Source of the DNA: Thereva unica
Taxonomy: Eukaryota > Arthropoda > Insecta > Diptera > Therevidae
NCBI GenBank assembly: GCA_949987705.1
Contig: OX465285.1
Span: forward strand, 2,232,001-2,296,000
Length of the DNA: 64,000 nucleotides
Direction: 5' to 3'
Below the pieces are notes generated by a model. It saw nothing but the letters and a program-made list of their open reading frames with translations, ran no database searches and was not told the origin of the DNA. Below are positions 12,191 through 24,416 of the stretch, piece by piece; position 1 is the stretch's first letter, and the number at the start of each line of letters is the position of its first letter. A program made the position numbers and the translations under genes.

Positions 12191-13440
12191 TTAATCGACA
12201 GAACGAATTTAATTCACTTTAAAAATTAAATTTCCAAAAATACACATCCTGCAACCTTAACAACTCCTTTAATAAAGGACATCCACAACCTTCACTTGAT
12301 GTATGCTTCATGCATAATTGTTCAAGTATTATTTATTATTTATGTAATTATCATAAATTGTGCTTGAATTTTATCTTTTCTCCATTATTATTAAAAAGAG
12401 AGAAAATAATCAATGAATTTCGTAATATCAATATCCTTACTTAAATGTTTTCAGCTTTTATCCAATATTTTCCAATTATAATTCGACGTTATACCCAAAA
12501 AAACGTGCCGCCCCTCCTCGACAGGATACGAAAAAAAAAATTTTTTTTGAATGAAATAAAATCGTAATGAATTCCACATTCACAGTCAGTTCCGTTCTGA
12601 GACAATATGCAGGGTGTGTGTGTGTTGGGGGCCAGTAAGGGTGTATATCGGGTGGCATACTGGAAGGACACACGCCATTGATATATATCCTTGTTTCAAA
12701 CATTTCGAATTATACACAAGGATATTTTTCGTGAGAGCTTTTTATATATCCTGATGTATATTTATGCTGCTGGGAAAAAATATTGTATATGAATCTAGAC
12801 CTTGTTAGAAGGATAAATAGAGTGGAATGTGTATCTAGTATTGGGCTGGTGTAGTGATGGTGGCTGGGGTAACAGGATAATATTCAATAGATATGCAAAC
12901 AGCACAGGAAGAAAGAAAACTGGTCGAACAGTTAAGTATGGCTGAATTGGGGGTGGGGGGCTTGGGTAAGAAGGACGAATGTTTGAATGATACTTTTTAT
13001 GACAATTGTATAAGTTCCTTTCTTTCGAGGATGAAAATCAATTGTGTTTCATTCGTTTCCCTCTTTTTTTATGAGCGGTGAATAATTTAGGGTAGTAATT
13101 ATAAGGTTTCTTCGGGAATAGTAAACTCTTGTACTATGGAAAATACGGTTCACTTTGATAGCCATGTAATAATAGAAGTTGTGAGGATTTTTTTATAATT
13201 TTGGGTTGCTTAGAGACAGTATAATGATGGATAGCAATGCTTTTGTAATATCCACAAGCACACAGAACTCCTATCAAAGTTTTCAGGACGTCAAAAACAT
13301 TTTCTATATTCGCTTGAGGGTGCTTCGTACTTTGTTTTATACATTTTCTTATTTCTTTGATTTAGTAGAATAGTAGATATTATGAGATAGATCCAAGTTA
13401 TTATTACATAAAAAACCATGCCATCCATCTATCCAACGGC
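12191..13440. other. no gene seen
   Basis: Non-coding, A/T-rich, with a (gt)n patch at about 12613-12625. The short frames have no recognisable product. Confidence 0.35.
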
Positions 13441-14785
13441 GCTACAGCCCAAATCGAGCCCTGGCCTCCTCTAGGGCATTTCTCCAAGTTTGACGGCCCC
13501 TTGCAGCATGTCTCTAGTTCCGGATGTTGAGCATTGCCTCTGCGTTTTCCTTATTACCCATTCTAAGGCCAGGTTGAAAAGCATGGGGGCCAGCCCATCT
13601 CCTTGTCTAAGCCCTTGACCTACTTCGAACTCCTCTGTTATAACATCTTGGATCTTTACTTTCGCCAGTGAGCTATTTGTGGCGCGATTGATCAGTTGTA
13701 CCAACTTTGAGGGGACTCCTATTTCCGATAAGATCTCGTATAGCCTCTCTCTGTTTATTGAGTCATTATGCCTGTTGAAAGTCGACAAATATCTGGTATA
13801 TATCTACATTCTTTTCAGCTTGATATTCTCCTATAAGGCCTTCCGCTATAGGTTCCAGTTTTTGTTTCACAAGGATTGTGAAGCTTTTGTAGCTGGTGCT
13901 GAGGAATGAGATGCCTCTGTAGTGTTTGCAGTTGAATTTATCTCCTTCCTTGTATATTGGACATATAATCGCTTTCTTCTAGTCCTCTTGTACAACTTCT
14001 TCCTCCCAGATGGTGCATATGAGTTTGTGTAAGGTTTGTAATAGTTGCGGTCCTCCTTCCTTTAGCAGCTCAGCTGCTATTTCATCGGCGCCAGGCGTTT
14101 TGTTGCTGTTCTGCCTTTTTACAGCTTCCCGTACCTCATCCAGTGTTGGTGGTTCTATTGAGATGTTATCTTGGGTAATTACAAATGCCTCTGTCTGTGC
14201 ATTCTCGTTTATTATGGGGATAGGATTCAATAGGTTCTGAAAATGCTCTCTCCATCTTTCCTTTATCCTATCAGGATCTGCCAACAAATTCCCATCTATG
14301 TCCTTGCATATGTCCGTTCTTGGCTGAAACTTATTGGTGATCTAGCGAGTTCCTTTGTATGCTTGTCTAATTCTCCCTTCATTGAAGTCTTCCTGTATCT
14401 GTAAGATTCTCCTGTTTAGATATTCCGACCTCTTCTTTCTGCAGAGCTTGTCTGCGATTTTTCTATTTTCCTTGAAGACTTCCATCCTTGTTGGCCTTGC
14501 GATGTACTCTCGGTAGCTCTGGTTTCTTTCTTCAATTGCGGCTCTACAGTCCTGGTCAAACCAATCTGATTCTAGTCTGTCTGGGGGCCCAGCCTAGTGC
14601 CTCTTCTGCTGCCCCCTTTATGCTGCTTTTGACTTGCTCCCATTTGTCATTGATGTTGGGCTGTTCATTTGCCTCTCTCAAGTTTTGTACGACAACATGT
14701 TGGTAGGCAGCTCTCACTTCTTTCCGTTTTAGCTTATCTAACTTAAAAACCATGCCAGCCACTTTTAATATCATAGGGTAATTTC
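13430..14785 (-). mobile_element. LINE-X (RTE-like) RT fragment with internal deletion
   Basis: On the - strand, from about 14774 down: linker (KLKRKEVRAAYQHVVVQNLR), then RIKERWREHFQNLLNP, TLDEVREAVKRQNSNKTPGA, and the RT palm HNDSINRERLYEILSEIGVP with VGQGLRQGDGLAPMLFNLAL. It then jumps from WVIRKTQ straight into the family's extreme 3' end (ccgtcaaacttggagaaatg), losing YADD and thumb. The 3' tail tggatagatggatgg at 13430 matches the tail at 38668. Frameshifts occur near 13800 and 14330. Confidence 0.85.
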
Positions 14786-15120
14786 AACTTTCACAATGTA
14801 AATTGGCTGAGCTACTCGAATGGCACCAGTGTTTCTGTCTCCACCAAATGTAGTCAATCGTCCTATGCGTGTTTCTATCGCTTCAGACCAAGGAGCCCAC
14901 TTCCTTTATCTTTTCCTTACCTCCCACCCAACACTATATTCCGTTGAAATTCATTCGCCTCTTGGCAACTCTGACCCCTGTGTAGTATGCGCTAATTTCC
15001 CATACCTATCTTCTACCCCAACAAAGCTTGCTCCTAGCAGAACTTTTTTTGGTATTATGAGAGAACCAACTGGCTGGGAATGTTTCTTTTGTCTCAGCTG
15101 CTGACTGGCAGCTCGCCTCA
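14786..15120. other. no gene seen
   Basis: No recognisable coding or repeat structure. Confidence 0.3.
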
Positions 15121-16400
15121 TTTGGAATTTGATATTTTACTGCCGCAAAAATCGGGAAAACGCTACGGTACCAGTGTTGCCACTTTGGGTATGTTCGTAT
15201 CATTTTGGATACTATTTAGTGGGAAAAAATCATATGGATACGATGATACGTTTTCCCGAAAACGGATACGTTCGCGCTTATCGTAATTTTATTTGCATTT
15301 TTCTAAATCTATATCTATTACTGTTTATTGCCTTATCAGTAAAATTAATTTCTAATGTTTGCTACATATTTTCTCAAAGTTTTGACGTACTTTTCATTAT
15401 GAGTTGTGTCTAATGTGCTGCGCGAGGTTGAACTGGGTTGAGATATCTCGGCAAAATGTGTTTCAGGATCCACACTAACAGTTTATCACGTGTGACGTCA
15501 TGGCTGAACGAAAAAACTATGTGAACTATGCAGTTTTGAACTAATTTCACTCACTCTTCAGATCGGAGCTTCTGGACCCTCGTTTGCTTCGATAAACTGC
15601 GCAGGTCAGACAGTTTATCGTTCAGTTCCGTCAGATGATGCGACGGTGAAAAACAGTTCCGTCACTTGTTGTTTGCGTATTGTATCGTGTTGTGGTGACG
15701 TTATCATTACAAAAGGAAAATTTCCTTAAGTCTCATGGAGGAGGCGTTACAAACCCTTTCAAGCTTAACCCTGTAAAAACAGAACTGGTCCTCTTCAGGA
15801 GGAGGTATAAAACCCCACCAATATGCAATTATGTGCTCATTTAGTATCGTATGGATACGTACAGAAAGTTTATGGATACGATTGGATACTTTTTCTGTAT
15901 TATAATGGATACGACACGCCCGCTGACAGAGTGGCAGCACTGTACGGTACCAGACATAATATTTCAGGCGAACCAAAAAAAAAACTGATTGATCCATTTT
16001 TTCTCTTTACCATCCTAGTTCTACAATAGTTTCATGAGAATTTCTTTAAGAGTGTGTGGTCGATCAAACGACATATAAGTATAGTAACGTAGATAACAAT
16101 GCGCTTAGCAACAGATCGTCAACATAAAAGTGACGTGACGTGTCGTTGCAATCAGTCCTTTATGACTTACTTGGAATTGACGTAATATCTATCGGGAAAA
16201 CGCTACGGTACCAGAGATAATTTTTCAGGCGAACCAATTGATTGATCCATTTTTTCCTTTACTCCAATAGTTACAAGGGAGTTTCTTTAAAAGTGTGTGG
16301 TAGATCAAATGACATTATATAACAACTTAGATAACAATTCGCTTAGCAACAGATCCTCAACATAAAACTGGTTGCTATCAATCCCCATACTTACATCGCA
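15121..16400. repeat. direct duplication; first copy interrupted by a hAT
   Basis: Unit 1 is 15121-15171 plus 15951-16170. Unit 2 is 16171-16400. Shared blocks: atcgggaaaacgctacggta, tttcaggcgaacc, ttgatccattttttc, gtgtgtggtNgatcaaa and cgcttagcaacagatc. The copies lie head to tail. Confidence 0.8.
15172..15942. mobile_element. hAT element with 8-bp TSD TACGGTAC
   Basis: The ends cagtgttgccactttgg and, inverted, cagtgctgccactctgtc are hAT-type TIRs; TACGGTAC flanks both (15164-15171 and 15943-15950). Subterminal GGATACG motifs repeat many times near both ends (15235-15270 and 15845-15915), as expected of transposase-binding sites. It is 771 bp with no transposase frame. Confidence 0.88.
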
Positions 16401-19210
16401 ACGCAAATGAATACTAATCGTCCATTTGCAATTCTGCACAGCATCAATGCCCTCAAAGAGTGGGCTGTCAATTAACAAATGAAAGATCCATTGGGTATGG
16501 CTATTTATCCAGATTTACTTCTCTCACATTTTTGCTTGTTATTATGTGTTTTTAGGGAGTTTTTTTTGTGTTTGAAAGTCTCTAAATCACCCCAGCTGCG
16601 ATATATTGCATCCTACACGTCTGCTATTCCTCATTTTGCTAAGTCTATCAAAAGTTGCTACCCCTGTACGCGTTATACACGATATCAAAGGTTCATTCAT
16701 GTATTTTTCGTGTGTTCGTATGCCTTCAATCCTCCACCACACAACGATATAATGTCAGATTGATTTATTCTGCCTAAAAAAGAAGCTCACAAGTCAAATC
16801 GAAATTACCGAAAGGGAACAAGCAGAAAAAACAAAACTCCTCAATATTCAAGGCACGTCTTACGCACAACGCAACCGAGTACAATCACCACACCAGCGGC
16901 TGACAGCAAAAACCCATGTAGCAGTAGCACAAAGTGATTTGCCTTATATCGAGTTGTATGGTTTTTTCAGCGCCCTCTGTCTATCTACTAACTGGCATTT
17001 TTCCCGTTTTTTCCTTGTATAATGGATCCGCGTCAGACTACCACCAAATCCCAGTAGTATGGCAGCCAGCAGCCGCACGGTCCCGAAAGGTCTAGCACAA
17101 AGATTTCTTGAGGAAAAACTTAAAGATTGAACCAAGTTTTTCTGCTATTGTTGAAGCCATGGGATCCGGGAATAGTGGAGACCAGCAGAATTTTAATTCC
17201 CTCCTTCTCTCTGTGGCAATTACGAAATTGGGGCCTCCACTCTCCTACAGCACAGGCACGGTCGCTCTCTATATATATTTTATCAGAAGCATTTGTAGGT
17301 GACACGTGACGCAGGGCAATGCCGATCGATTTCAAAGTAACTACATGAAAAAGTTGTTCCTACCCCCAACGGTACGGGAGCGCCATGCCGATGGGTAGAG
17401 GTAGGTGCGTTGCCAAACAACACAATATTTTCATTATACTAAATACTCTCCACAGTGCACACAAGTGTCAGGGGTATGGAGGAAAAAAACTGAGTTCACA
17501 CAGAGCCCCACAGCGCGATATAGGGGAGCCCCCTGCAGCGGGAACTGCTGCTGGTGCTGGTTTCCGGTGGCAGGGACTTTGCTGCAGCAATATTTACTCA
17601 GCTTGTTGCAATATAGCAACTATTGTTAGACAACGAAATTCCAGCATTGTGCAATACGAAATGTGTGGCCATGACGAAGACGCGTGTGGGGCCCCAACTA
17701 TGCCCCGTATATGGACGATGTGGTTACCAGCCCTCATATCATACCTCCTTACTAACTAACACACCGAAACACTCTCTCGTCCCTCTAGGGTGGCTAACCC
17801 AGCTTTAGTTATGAAAAATATCATCCCCCGAACGAGCGGCGCCCACCTCCGCTCGCGTTCACATTTCGTAATCGCGGAAAATCCTTGTTTAATAAATTCC
17901 CCAATTTCGACTAGAATTTTTGTTATTTTCGCCTCTTTTAATTCCCTGCATATTTGCTGCTGTGGCGGCGTTGGAAATTAATATTTAACAGATTACGCAA
18001 CGCCATCGGAATTTATAGAACAGCAGCGGCGGCAATGGCGGCACGAAACCAGAATGCTGAGCGGGAAAAAGTTGAATAATATTAATCGACAGCCATCAAC
18101 ACTTCTGCGGATCGGCGGATCGAAATTGAATCGATTTCATAATATTATCATCGCGGGCCCCAAATTGAAGTCCAGGTATCCACACTCGGTTGCACGAAAT
18201 AAAATGTGTGTAATTGCCGGACCCCTCCCCCGTCGTGGTCCTCAGGTGAAAATCTCTCAAGAACCACGACGACTTTTCGAAATGGACAAATGCGTGAAAA
18301 TCAATCATAGACCGAAAATCTGATCTGAGGAGGACGACTTTTTCGAGTCTCGAACTGGGTACGGCACTGGTGCGGATGTGTTCTTTTAGCCATGGATAAG
18401 ATAAGGCCGACCGAGAGTTTAATTGCACAGCTTCTGGTGGTCTTTAATATTCTGGATACCCAGAATCTCGGGCTCCGCAGCTAGAGTGAGTGAGTGAGTG
18501 AGTGAATGGCCAAGATTACGTACCCGCTCTGGATGTAGTGTGTGCCGGGCCTACGCGCACTCAATGAAAGCAATCTGCACGGAAGTTAATGATAAATGGA
18601 CATCATTCTCGTATCTAAGATGAATTGCCGGCAATAAAACTTCGGACGGATGACATGAATTTGGGAAATTATAGTCGGAGGAATTGATTTAGACGAGATC
18701 AATGCCGGATAATTTGATGGAATGGAATTATTTCTCAGATTTGCTGTGAAAATTAATTGGATTCGTTTCGTTTTCGTTTAAAAGACTCGATTTGATCAGG
18801 CATTGGTTGGGTGTAGATCGAGCTTTTGTTACTAAAGGAGTTTGGGTTAAGTTTAGCTTTCTTAGGGAAACGCCTTTTGTATGAGCAAATCTAACCTCAA
18901 TATTCACGCTTTGTAGTGCCAAAGTATGTCAGCCCGTTCGTGCAATGCCTGGAAGTAAGTCTAGCCCGAAAGAATACGATAGTAGATATGGTAGACGAAT
19001 TACAAAGACTCGGTTGAATAATGAAAACTATGCTTTGAATTTTGGGTATTGCATGAGTTTGGAAATACTGACTGTGAAAGCATGTTCCACAGTCAAGTTT
19101 TGGAACAATAGAGAGGCTCTATCAGAAGTAGAAATCTCCTCAAAGTAAGATCCAAAAGAGTTCGAAGTACAACAAGAGGATGGACTGATCCCAATGCTTT
19201 TCAATCCTTC
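16401..19210. other. 2.8 kb without recognisable gene
   Basis: 17300-18600 is less A/T-rich than the surroundings. A (gagt)n microsatellite lies at 18484-18505. A 124-residue + frame at 17385-17759 has no recognisable domain, no splice context and odd composition; I do not call it. Confidence 0.35.
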
Positions 19211-19214
19211 ACTC

Positions 19215-20340
19215 TAGAAAAGTGGTTTCCAAACTTTATGATACTGCGTCCCCCCCCCCTGTTACATAAAAAAACCCTTGACGCCCCCCAATAAAATATG
19301 TACATTTTCATGCTAGATGAGGTGCGCCATCTAGACCTTAGGTATTTCAATATTGAATAACTCCGACATTTTTCAGCCGATTTTGACGAATAAACAATAT
19401 TTATTTAGGATATTCTCTACCATTTATGTCGATTAAATGACCTCCATTCAATACGTAAACAGCAGCTGTTTTCGGGCGTTATAGCGCAGCTACTTCGGCA
19501 GCTTTGAGTTCGTCAATGGTCTTGCTGGCATAAATTTGACTTTGCCAGAACTTCATCGTAGTGGCTGCGGTGTGGCCGTCTTGTTGAAAAAAATGGTTCG
19601 TCAGACATTTTTCACCCGTTTTCGGACCCATAAAGTGCACCAGCATACAACGATAGCGTGTGCCGTCGACGGATTGTCGAACTTGAAAGAAAAATGGTCC
19701 GATGATGGTTTTTGAGCACACTTAGGGCCAAACAGTATCTTTCCCATGGTGCAGCGGTGTTTCATGTCATGAAGGATGTGTGGGTTCTCAGTTCCCCAAA
19801 TTCGACAGTTTTGTTTATTGACTCTGCCAGAGAGCTTCGTCCGTCATCGCATCGCTCATTCTTGCGACGGCATTTCCATATTGCAAGCGCAAAACAGAGT
19901 CCGCTGGAGGGCAACTGTTTTCGCCCTATGTCCCATGAGCGATTAAAGGAGCATAAAGAAAGAAGCGATGCAGCTTGTTCATTGGCAACAATCATTGAGT
20001 TAGTTGCACTTTGTACGGGAAGAGATGAAGATCTTGCTTCATAATCCTCCTTAGAGTCGTTCCACTCACGTTCAACGGTGATACGACACATTTGGATTAT
20101 CGGTAACACTCTCTATCACCGCTTCAACAACTTACTGAAGAGTCGCGGGCGCCGTCCAATGGGCGCTGCTGCACACTGTACAATTGCTTGGATATGCAGA
20201 TGAGGCGAATGAAAAAAGTGTCTGTCGAACCAAAAGAGGTGACAAAGGACATAGATCTGCACATCAACGCCGAAAAAACACCGTTATTTGTTTTAGTCTT
20301 ATGTTGTGGGGGGGGGGGAACATTGCCGTAGAGACATAAG
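19215..20340 (-). mobile_element. Tc1/mariner-type transposase relic
   Basis: On the - strand, from about 20190 down: MKQDLHLFPYKVQLTQ (HTH/linker region), then after an inserted LINE tail NKQNCRIWGTENPH, then KTIIGPFFFQ, GTRYRCML, FFQQDGH (a catalytic Asp context) and KTIDELKAA. This order matches the widespread insect transposase annotated as Tc3/mariner-like. It is broken by frameshifts and a deletion between RYRCML and FFQQDG. C-runs at 19251 and G-runs at 20309 may mark decayed ends. Confidence 0.75.
19885..19975 (+). mobile_element. LINE 3' end inserted in the transposase relic
   Basis: It contains aacagagtccgctggagggc, atgtcccatgagcgattaaa and ggagcataaagaaag. These match, inverted, the LINE 3' end at 60965-61065 and, in part, 43300-43335. 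Confidence 0.75.
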
Positions 20341-20509
20341 TTTACTTATTTCAGTGGAGTTATCACTGTGGTAAAATCGGTTTTCGCAGAGTTGCTTCGT
20401 CGTTACGTCGAATGCCATTTTAGGGTAACATTTGTCATTATGGTTAAAATTCGTTGGTATGTTTTGATAGTTTAATAGTTTCTATAGACATAGTTTGATA
20501 GACCTTCAA

Positions 20510-20640
20510 CTCCGCCGTCATCTGGCCCAAGTCCAGAGTGTGTAACGAGGAGGGTGGTCGACCTGCCGAATTAACCAGAATCGGGAAACCAAGGAAACTA
20601 GGCAAGAGCACCTCGCCGCAGTTAGATTGGATTGGATTGG
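20510..20640 (+). repeat. dispersed repeat, inverted copy of 23370-23490
   Basis: It shares ggagggtggtcgacctgccg, then accagaa and cgggaaacc. The partner on the opposite strand is at 23370-23490. It could be a SINE or LINE UTR; unidentified. Confidence 0.6.
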
Positions 20641-22680
20641 CCGCAAAAAAAATAAGAAATGTCTCTCCACTTCATAATTAACAATCGCACGATACACGCT
20701 CATATCCCTGTAGTACATTATTTTTGAACCGGGGCATTTAAAAAAGTTGAGGCCTCAGTACAATTTACTATCGTGTACGGGACAAATGAACTGCCTCTTT
20801 TAAGTCCGGGTCAACTCTAGTTCCAAATGGCAGAAAAGTGTTCGAGGCGGAAGCAAAAGAGAAGAGTGCGTTTAGAGCCTCTGAGGTTAAATCTCTGAAG
20901 CTAAGTTGTTGCTCGTAAATTTGGTGCTCAAAATTTTCCCTAACAACTTGGAGAGAGAGGTACAAACACACTATATCCAAAACGAAATTTCCCAATCAAA
21001 CACAAATCACTTTAGCAAATCGCTGGGTATAGGTCACGGCCAAAAGCACATCGCACTAGATCGTCCCCACCTTTTAGCAATTATTCCCACCGAACCTCCT
21101 CTCATCTTTGTGACATTCCCGTCCAATTCCCCACCATATTACACTAAAATCTCTGACAAATTCTCGCCCTGCTCTAACATCCACATCAAAAGCAAGACCC
21201 GCTCTTTTCAGCTTAACAATTTCTCATTATAATCGCAAATTAATTATACATAATGCTCGGAAGCATGTCCAACCGAACATCATACTCCAGTCTGGTATCA
21301 TCATCAAAAGGCTGCTTTGATTGAGTTATTTCATATAGAGCTTGTTGAGCGACACAGCACAGGCCCGCGCAGTCCGCCCGGCCGTTATGGCTGACAGAAT
21401 TGTAATTGTTAAAGCCCCCCCCCCCCCCCTCCACCATTATTTTTGTATGGAAAAATGCGCGTATGATGTATGCGCGACTCTAGTTTCCCATGTGAAACCC
21501 GGCGTTACTGGGATCCACGCTCGTAATTAAACACAGCCTTTTCTGGGCCATAAAAAAATTGTTTGCAAAATTTTAAATTAAAATAAAATTTAAAAACAAA
21601 AATAAATTATGACGGACGAAAAAATATGATTAAGAAGGAAAAATTACTGATTGACAGCGGCGATAAATTGGGAATTCATTGAATTTTAATTAATTTTTTT
21701 CCTCGGCCTTTCTGCTGCCTCGATCTCTATTATTGTTGTGCTTTGTTTTCGATGATGACTGATTTCCAAAATTGATAATGTTATTTTTACGTCGATTATT
21801 AAACAAAAAAATATCAAACGTATCTGTATTCAGTAGCATTTTAAATATTGCGTAATATTGCGTAATAATAGAAATACCCACAAAAATGAGTATTTCTAAC
21901 ATAACTGCACCTTGAAAGGCACTTTTTCTCGGTTTTCTAAACTACACAAACTTAAAAAACAAAATGGTGCTTTACCCTAACTCTTGTATAAAATAGATCT
22001 GGCCTTGTATGCCACTTAACATGGGCTGTATTTTTTTATCAATCTACTTCTCAGACCATTAAAGTTAACAATTCTCTTTTTTTTTAAAAAAAAACTTCTT
22101 TTAATTTTTTGTGAGCATTAATTCTACTTTTGTGAACGTCATTACTTCTTAATTTGTTCATAAAGTGAGAATTAGCAGAAAAATAAAAGCTTGGAGTAAG
22201 AAATCGAGTTAACGATTCGTTACGCTTCAGCACTTTGAGATAGCTAGGCTTGAATGACTAAAAGCTTGGCTTAGATGGTGTTCTTGGAGGGAGTTTTTTG
22301 TAGGTTGTGCTTGGATGGTGTTGTTGGTTAGTCCAATCGAGTGGTTTTAAAACAATCAGCGTTTTTATACTACCCATAATGAAAAGGTCTAGCTCGTCGG
22401 TTTATCATTGTTATGACAGAATCATGCGAAGTGAGGTGATGATCTAGTCAATCTTTCTATAACTCAACAGTTTAGTAAAGCGATTTCACCAGCGTCAAAT
22501 AAAACGTGGTTTTTCATAGTATTTTATCCAAGCACAAACGAATATGCAAAGCCACAATACAATAAGAGGTCAAAAACGAGCAATGGTTCACATAAGGGGT
22601 TCACCCTATCATTTGAAGGAGATGAAGCCGGATATCACCTTCCAATCCCATCTTTGCTCAAATGAAAGCATTTTTGAAAT
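20641..22680. other. 2 kb without recognisable gene
   Basis: It contains a C15 homopolymer at 21416-21430 and long A/T runs at 21540-21960 and 22075-22100. No coding evidence. Confidence 0.35.
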
Positions 22681-23275
22681 TGAAAAATGGAACGTGTAGA
22701 GCTGACGAACTGGCTAGGAAGGGCACGACCGCCACTCTCCTTCCAGGAAAGAAAAGGGTTGATATGCGAAAGGGTTGATATCGAAGCAAACACAATGCAA
22801 CAAGCGAAGAAGCATTGGAGCGATCTTAATAAATGCACCTTGATCAAAACAACCTGGCTCTTTTATGATCTCAGGGGAACCACTTCTCTTCTGAGCCTCG
22901 GGAGTAAGACCTCTCAGTTATGGTGGGAGTCTTGACCGGACACTGTCGGATAGGGATGCGTGCGACCCGCTTAGGTCTTGAGACGTATGGTTTTTGTAGA
23001 AGCTGTAAGAATCCAGACGAAGAGGAAAGGGTACTACATAGCCTCTGTCATTGCTAAGCCCTAAGCAGAAGGAGACTAGCCATTTTTGGTGAGCCCTTTC
23101 TAAGCACGCTTGCTATCTCGAAGATTGAGATCCTTATTACTTCCTTGAGATGGTTTAGCGAAGAAATGACACTTTAACATCAGGTTTCAATTGGGTTGAC
23201 TATGGCATCACAATGGACCTATCCTTTTAGCCTAAGTGTATGAGCTCAAACCAACAGCTCAGCCATATCTAACTT
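22680..23275 (+). mobile_element. R1-like LINE 3' part (RNase H end and zinc knuckle)
   Basis: The + strand reads ELTNWLGRARPPLSF (RNase H exit), then LLSLGSK, then in another frame GHCRIGMRATRLGLETYGF and CRSCKNPDEEERVLHSLCHC (the C-terminal knuckle). The 3' flank atggcatcacaatggacct is also present after the related copy at 53680. At least two frameshifts. Confidence 0.8.
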
Positions 23276-23279
23276 TCTT

Positions 23280-23500
23280 CTTTCTTCTTTGATCCGTTAG
23301 CTGGCGGTCCGAGCGGGACGTCCCCGCAACGGATACGCTGCTGTTGCTGCCGCTTTGAAAAATGCGGCTTCTTGCCTAGTTTTTTCGGTTTCCCGTTTTC
23401 TGGTCAATTCGGCAAGTCGACCACCCTCCTGCTTTCACACCCTGGGCTTTGGATCAGGCAACGGCGGAGTTAAATCTAACCTAACCTAACAGAGAGGAGT
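23280..23500 (-). repeat. dispersed repeat ending in (CCTAA)n-like tail
   Basis: Its inverse matches 20510-20640 (gtcgaccaccctcct here). It ends ctaacctaacctaac at 23480-23490 on the + strand, a three-copy run of the arthropod telomere-type pentamer that is common at retroposon ends. Confidence 0.55.
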
Positions 23501-23770
23501 GGAAAAGCACATGTGTATAGTTTATTAATTGTCTAATTGGTGGTGAACAGTTGATATTATGATGGTAACAGGCTAGGGTCTCTTTCCCACAATATTAGAG
23601 AGGCTGCTCCTTTCGATTATCCTGAACGCCAATTAGACTGGCCATTTGGTCTCTTAAAAATAATTGAAAATCCCCCAACAATCTTCTGCAGTCAGTATTT
23701 CCGAACTCCTACAACAGCATAGAGGTCAAAGGTAATGTTCATCACGCTTCTCCTATAGGTCCCTTCAGAG

Positions 23771-24169
23771 TAGTGATGAGCAATACTGGTCTTGCACATT
23801 TAGCAAGAAAAGCAATACCAAGACAATACAGGACAAGGGCAAGACAAGACTGCAAAATGAAGATAGCAAGACTCTTTGCTCATCACTAAGTGCCAAAAGT
23901 TTACAGTGATGAGCGAAAAGTCTTGTCGTGCACATTTAGCAAGTCCAAGACAAGACTGCAAGACTTTCTGCAAGACTTTTTGCGAGAATTCTTGCAAGAC
24001 ATTTTGTGGGACCTTTTGCTCATCACTGCAAGACACTTAGTGATGAGCCAAAAGTCTTGCTATCTTGATCTTTCACTCTTCTGTAGTCCTGTCTTGTCTT
24101 GGTCTAGATTTGGTTTTGCTAAAGGTGCAAGCAAAGGCAAAACTGCAAGACCAGTCTTGCTCATCACTA
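23771..24169. mobile_element. hAT MITE with 8-bp TSD CTTCAGAG
   Basis: The ends tagtgatgagcaa and ttgctcatcacta are exact inverses, flanked by CTTCAGAG (23763-23770 and 24170-24177). Further internal copies of the end motif (near 23880, 23906, 24010 and 24040) give a self-nested, palindromic structure; aagtcttgc/gcaagactt repeats fill it. 399 bp, no real ORF. Confidence 0.88.
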
Positions 24170-24291
24170 CTTCAGAGAGGAGGACTCCCACAGCCCACTG
24201 TATCCTCTATCCATCTTTCGAATTAAACTTACTACTATAACTTGCACCGTGACTTGTACGACATGACGAACTGGCACCAAACGTGACCCTA

Positions 24292-24414
24292 AAGGTACGA
24301 TTCCGAACAAGGCGGCAGACTGCAAACCGCAGGCGACACTACTGGTTTGTTTGATAAAATCACCAAGTGTCGCCTGCGGTTTGCAGTCTGCCGCTTTGCT
24401 CGAAATCGTACCTT
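24292..24414. mobile_element. 123-bp near-perfect hairpin MITE, TA-flanked
   Basis: Arms of about 53 nt (aaggtacgattccgaacaag on the left, its near-inverse on the right) surround a loop of about 20 nt. TA flanks at 24290-24291 and 24415-24416 suggest a Tc1/mariner-type MITE. Confidence 0.8.
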
Positions 24415-24416
24415 TA

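Noticed and set aside
17385..17759. 124-residue + frame
   Set aside because: No recognisable domain, no splice or start context, overlapping short frames on both strands; likely chance in a less A/T-rich stretch.
18484..18505. CRISPR-like short repeats
   Set aside because: Plain (gagt)n microsatellite; eukaryotic window with no spacers or cas genes.
23478..23492. CCTAA repeats as an interstitial telomere
   Set aside because: Only about three units, at the end of a dispersed repeat; better explained as a retroposon tail.
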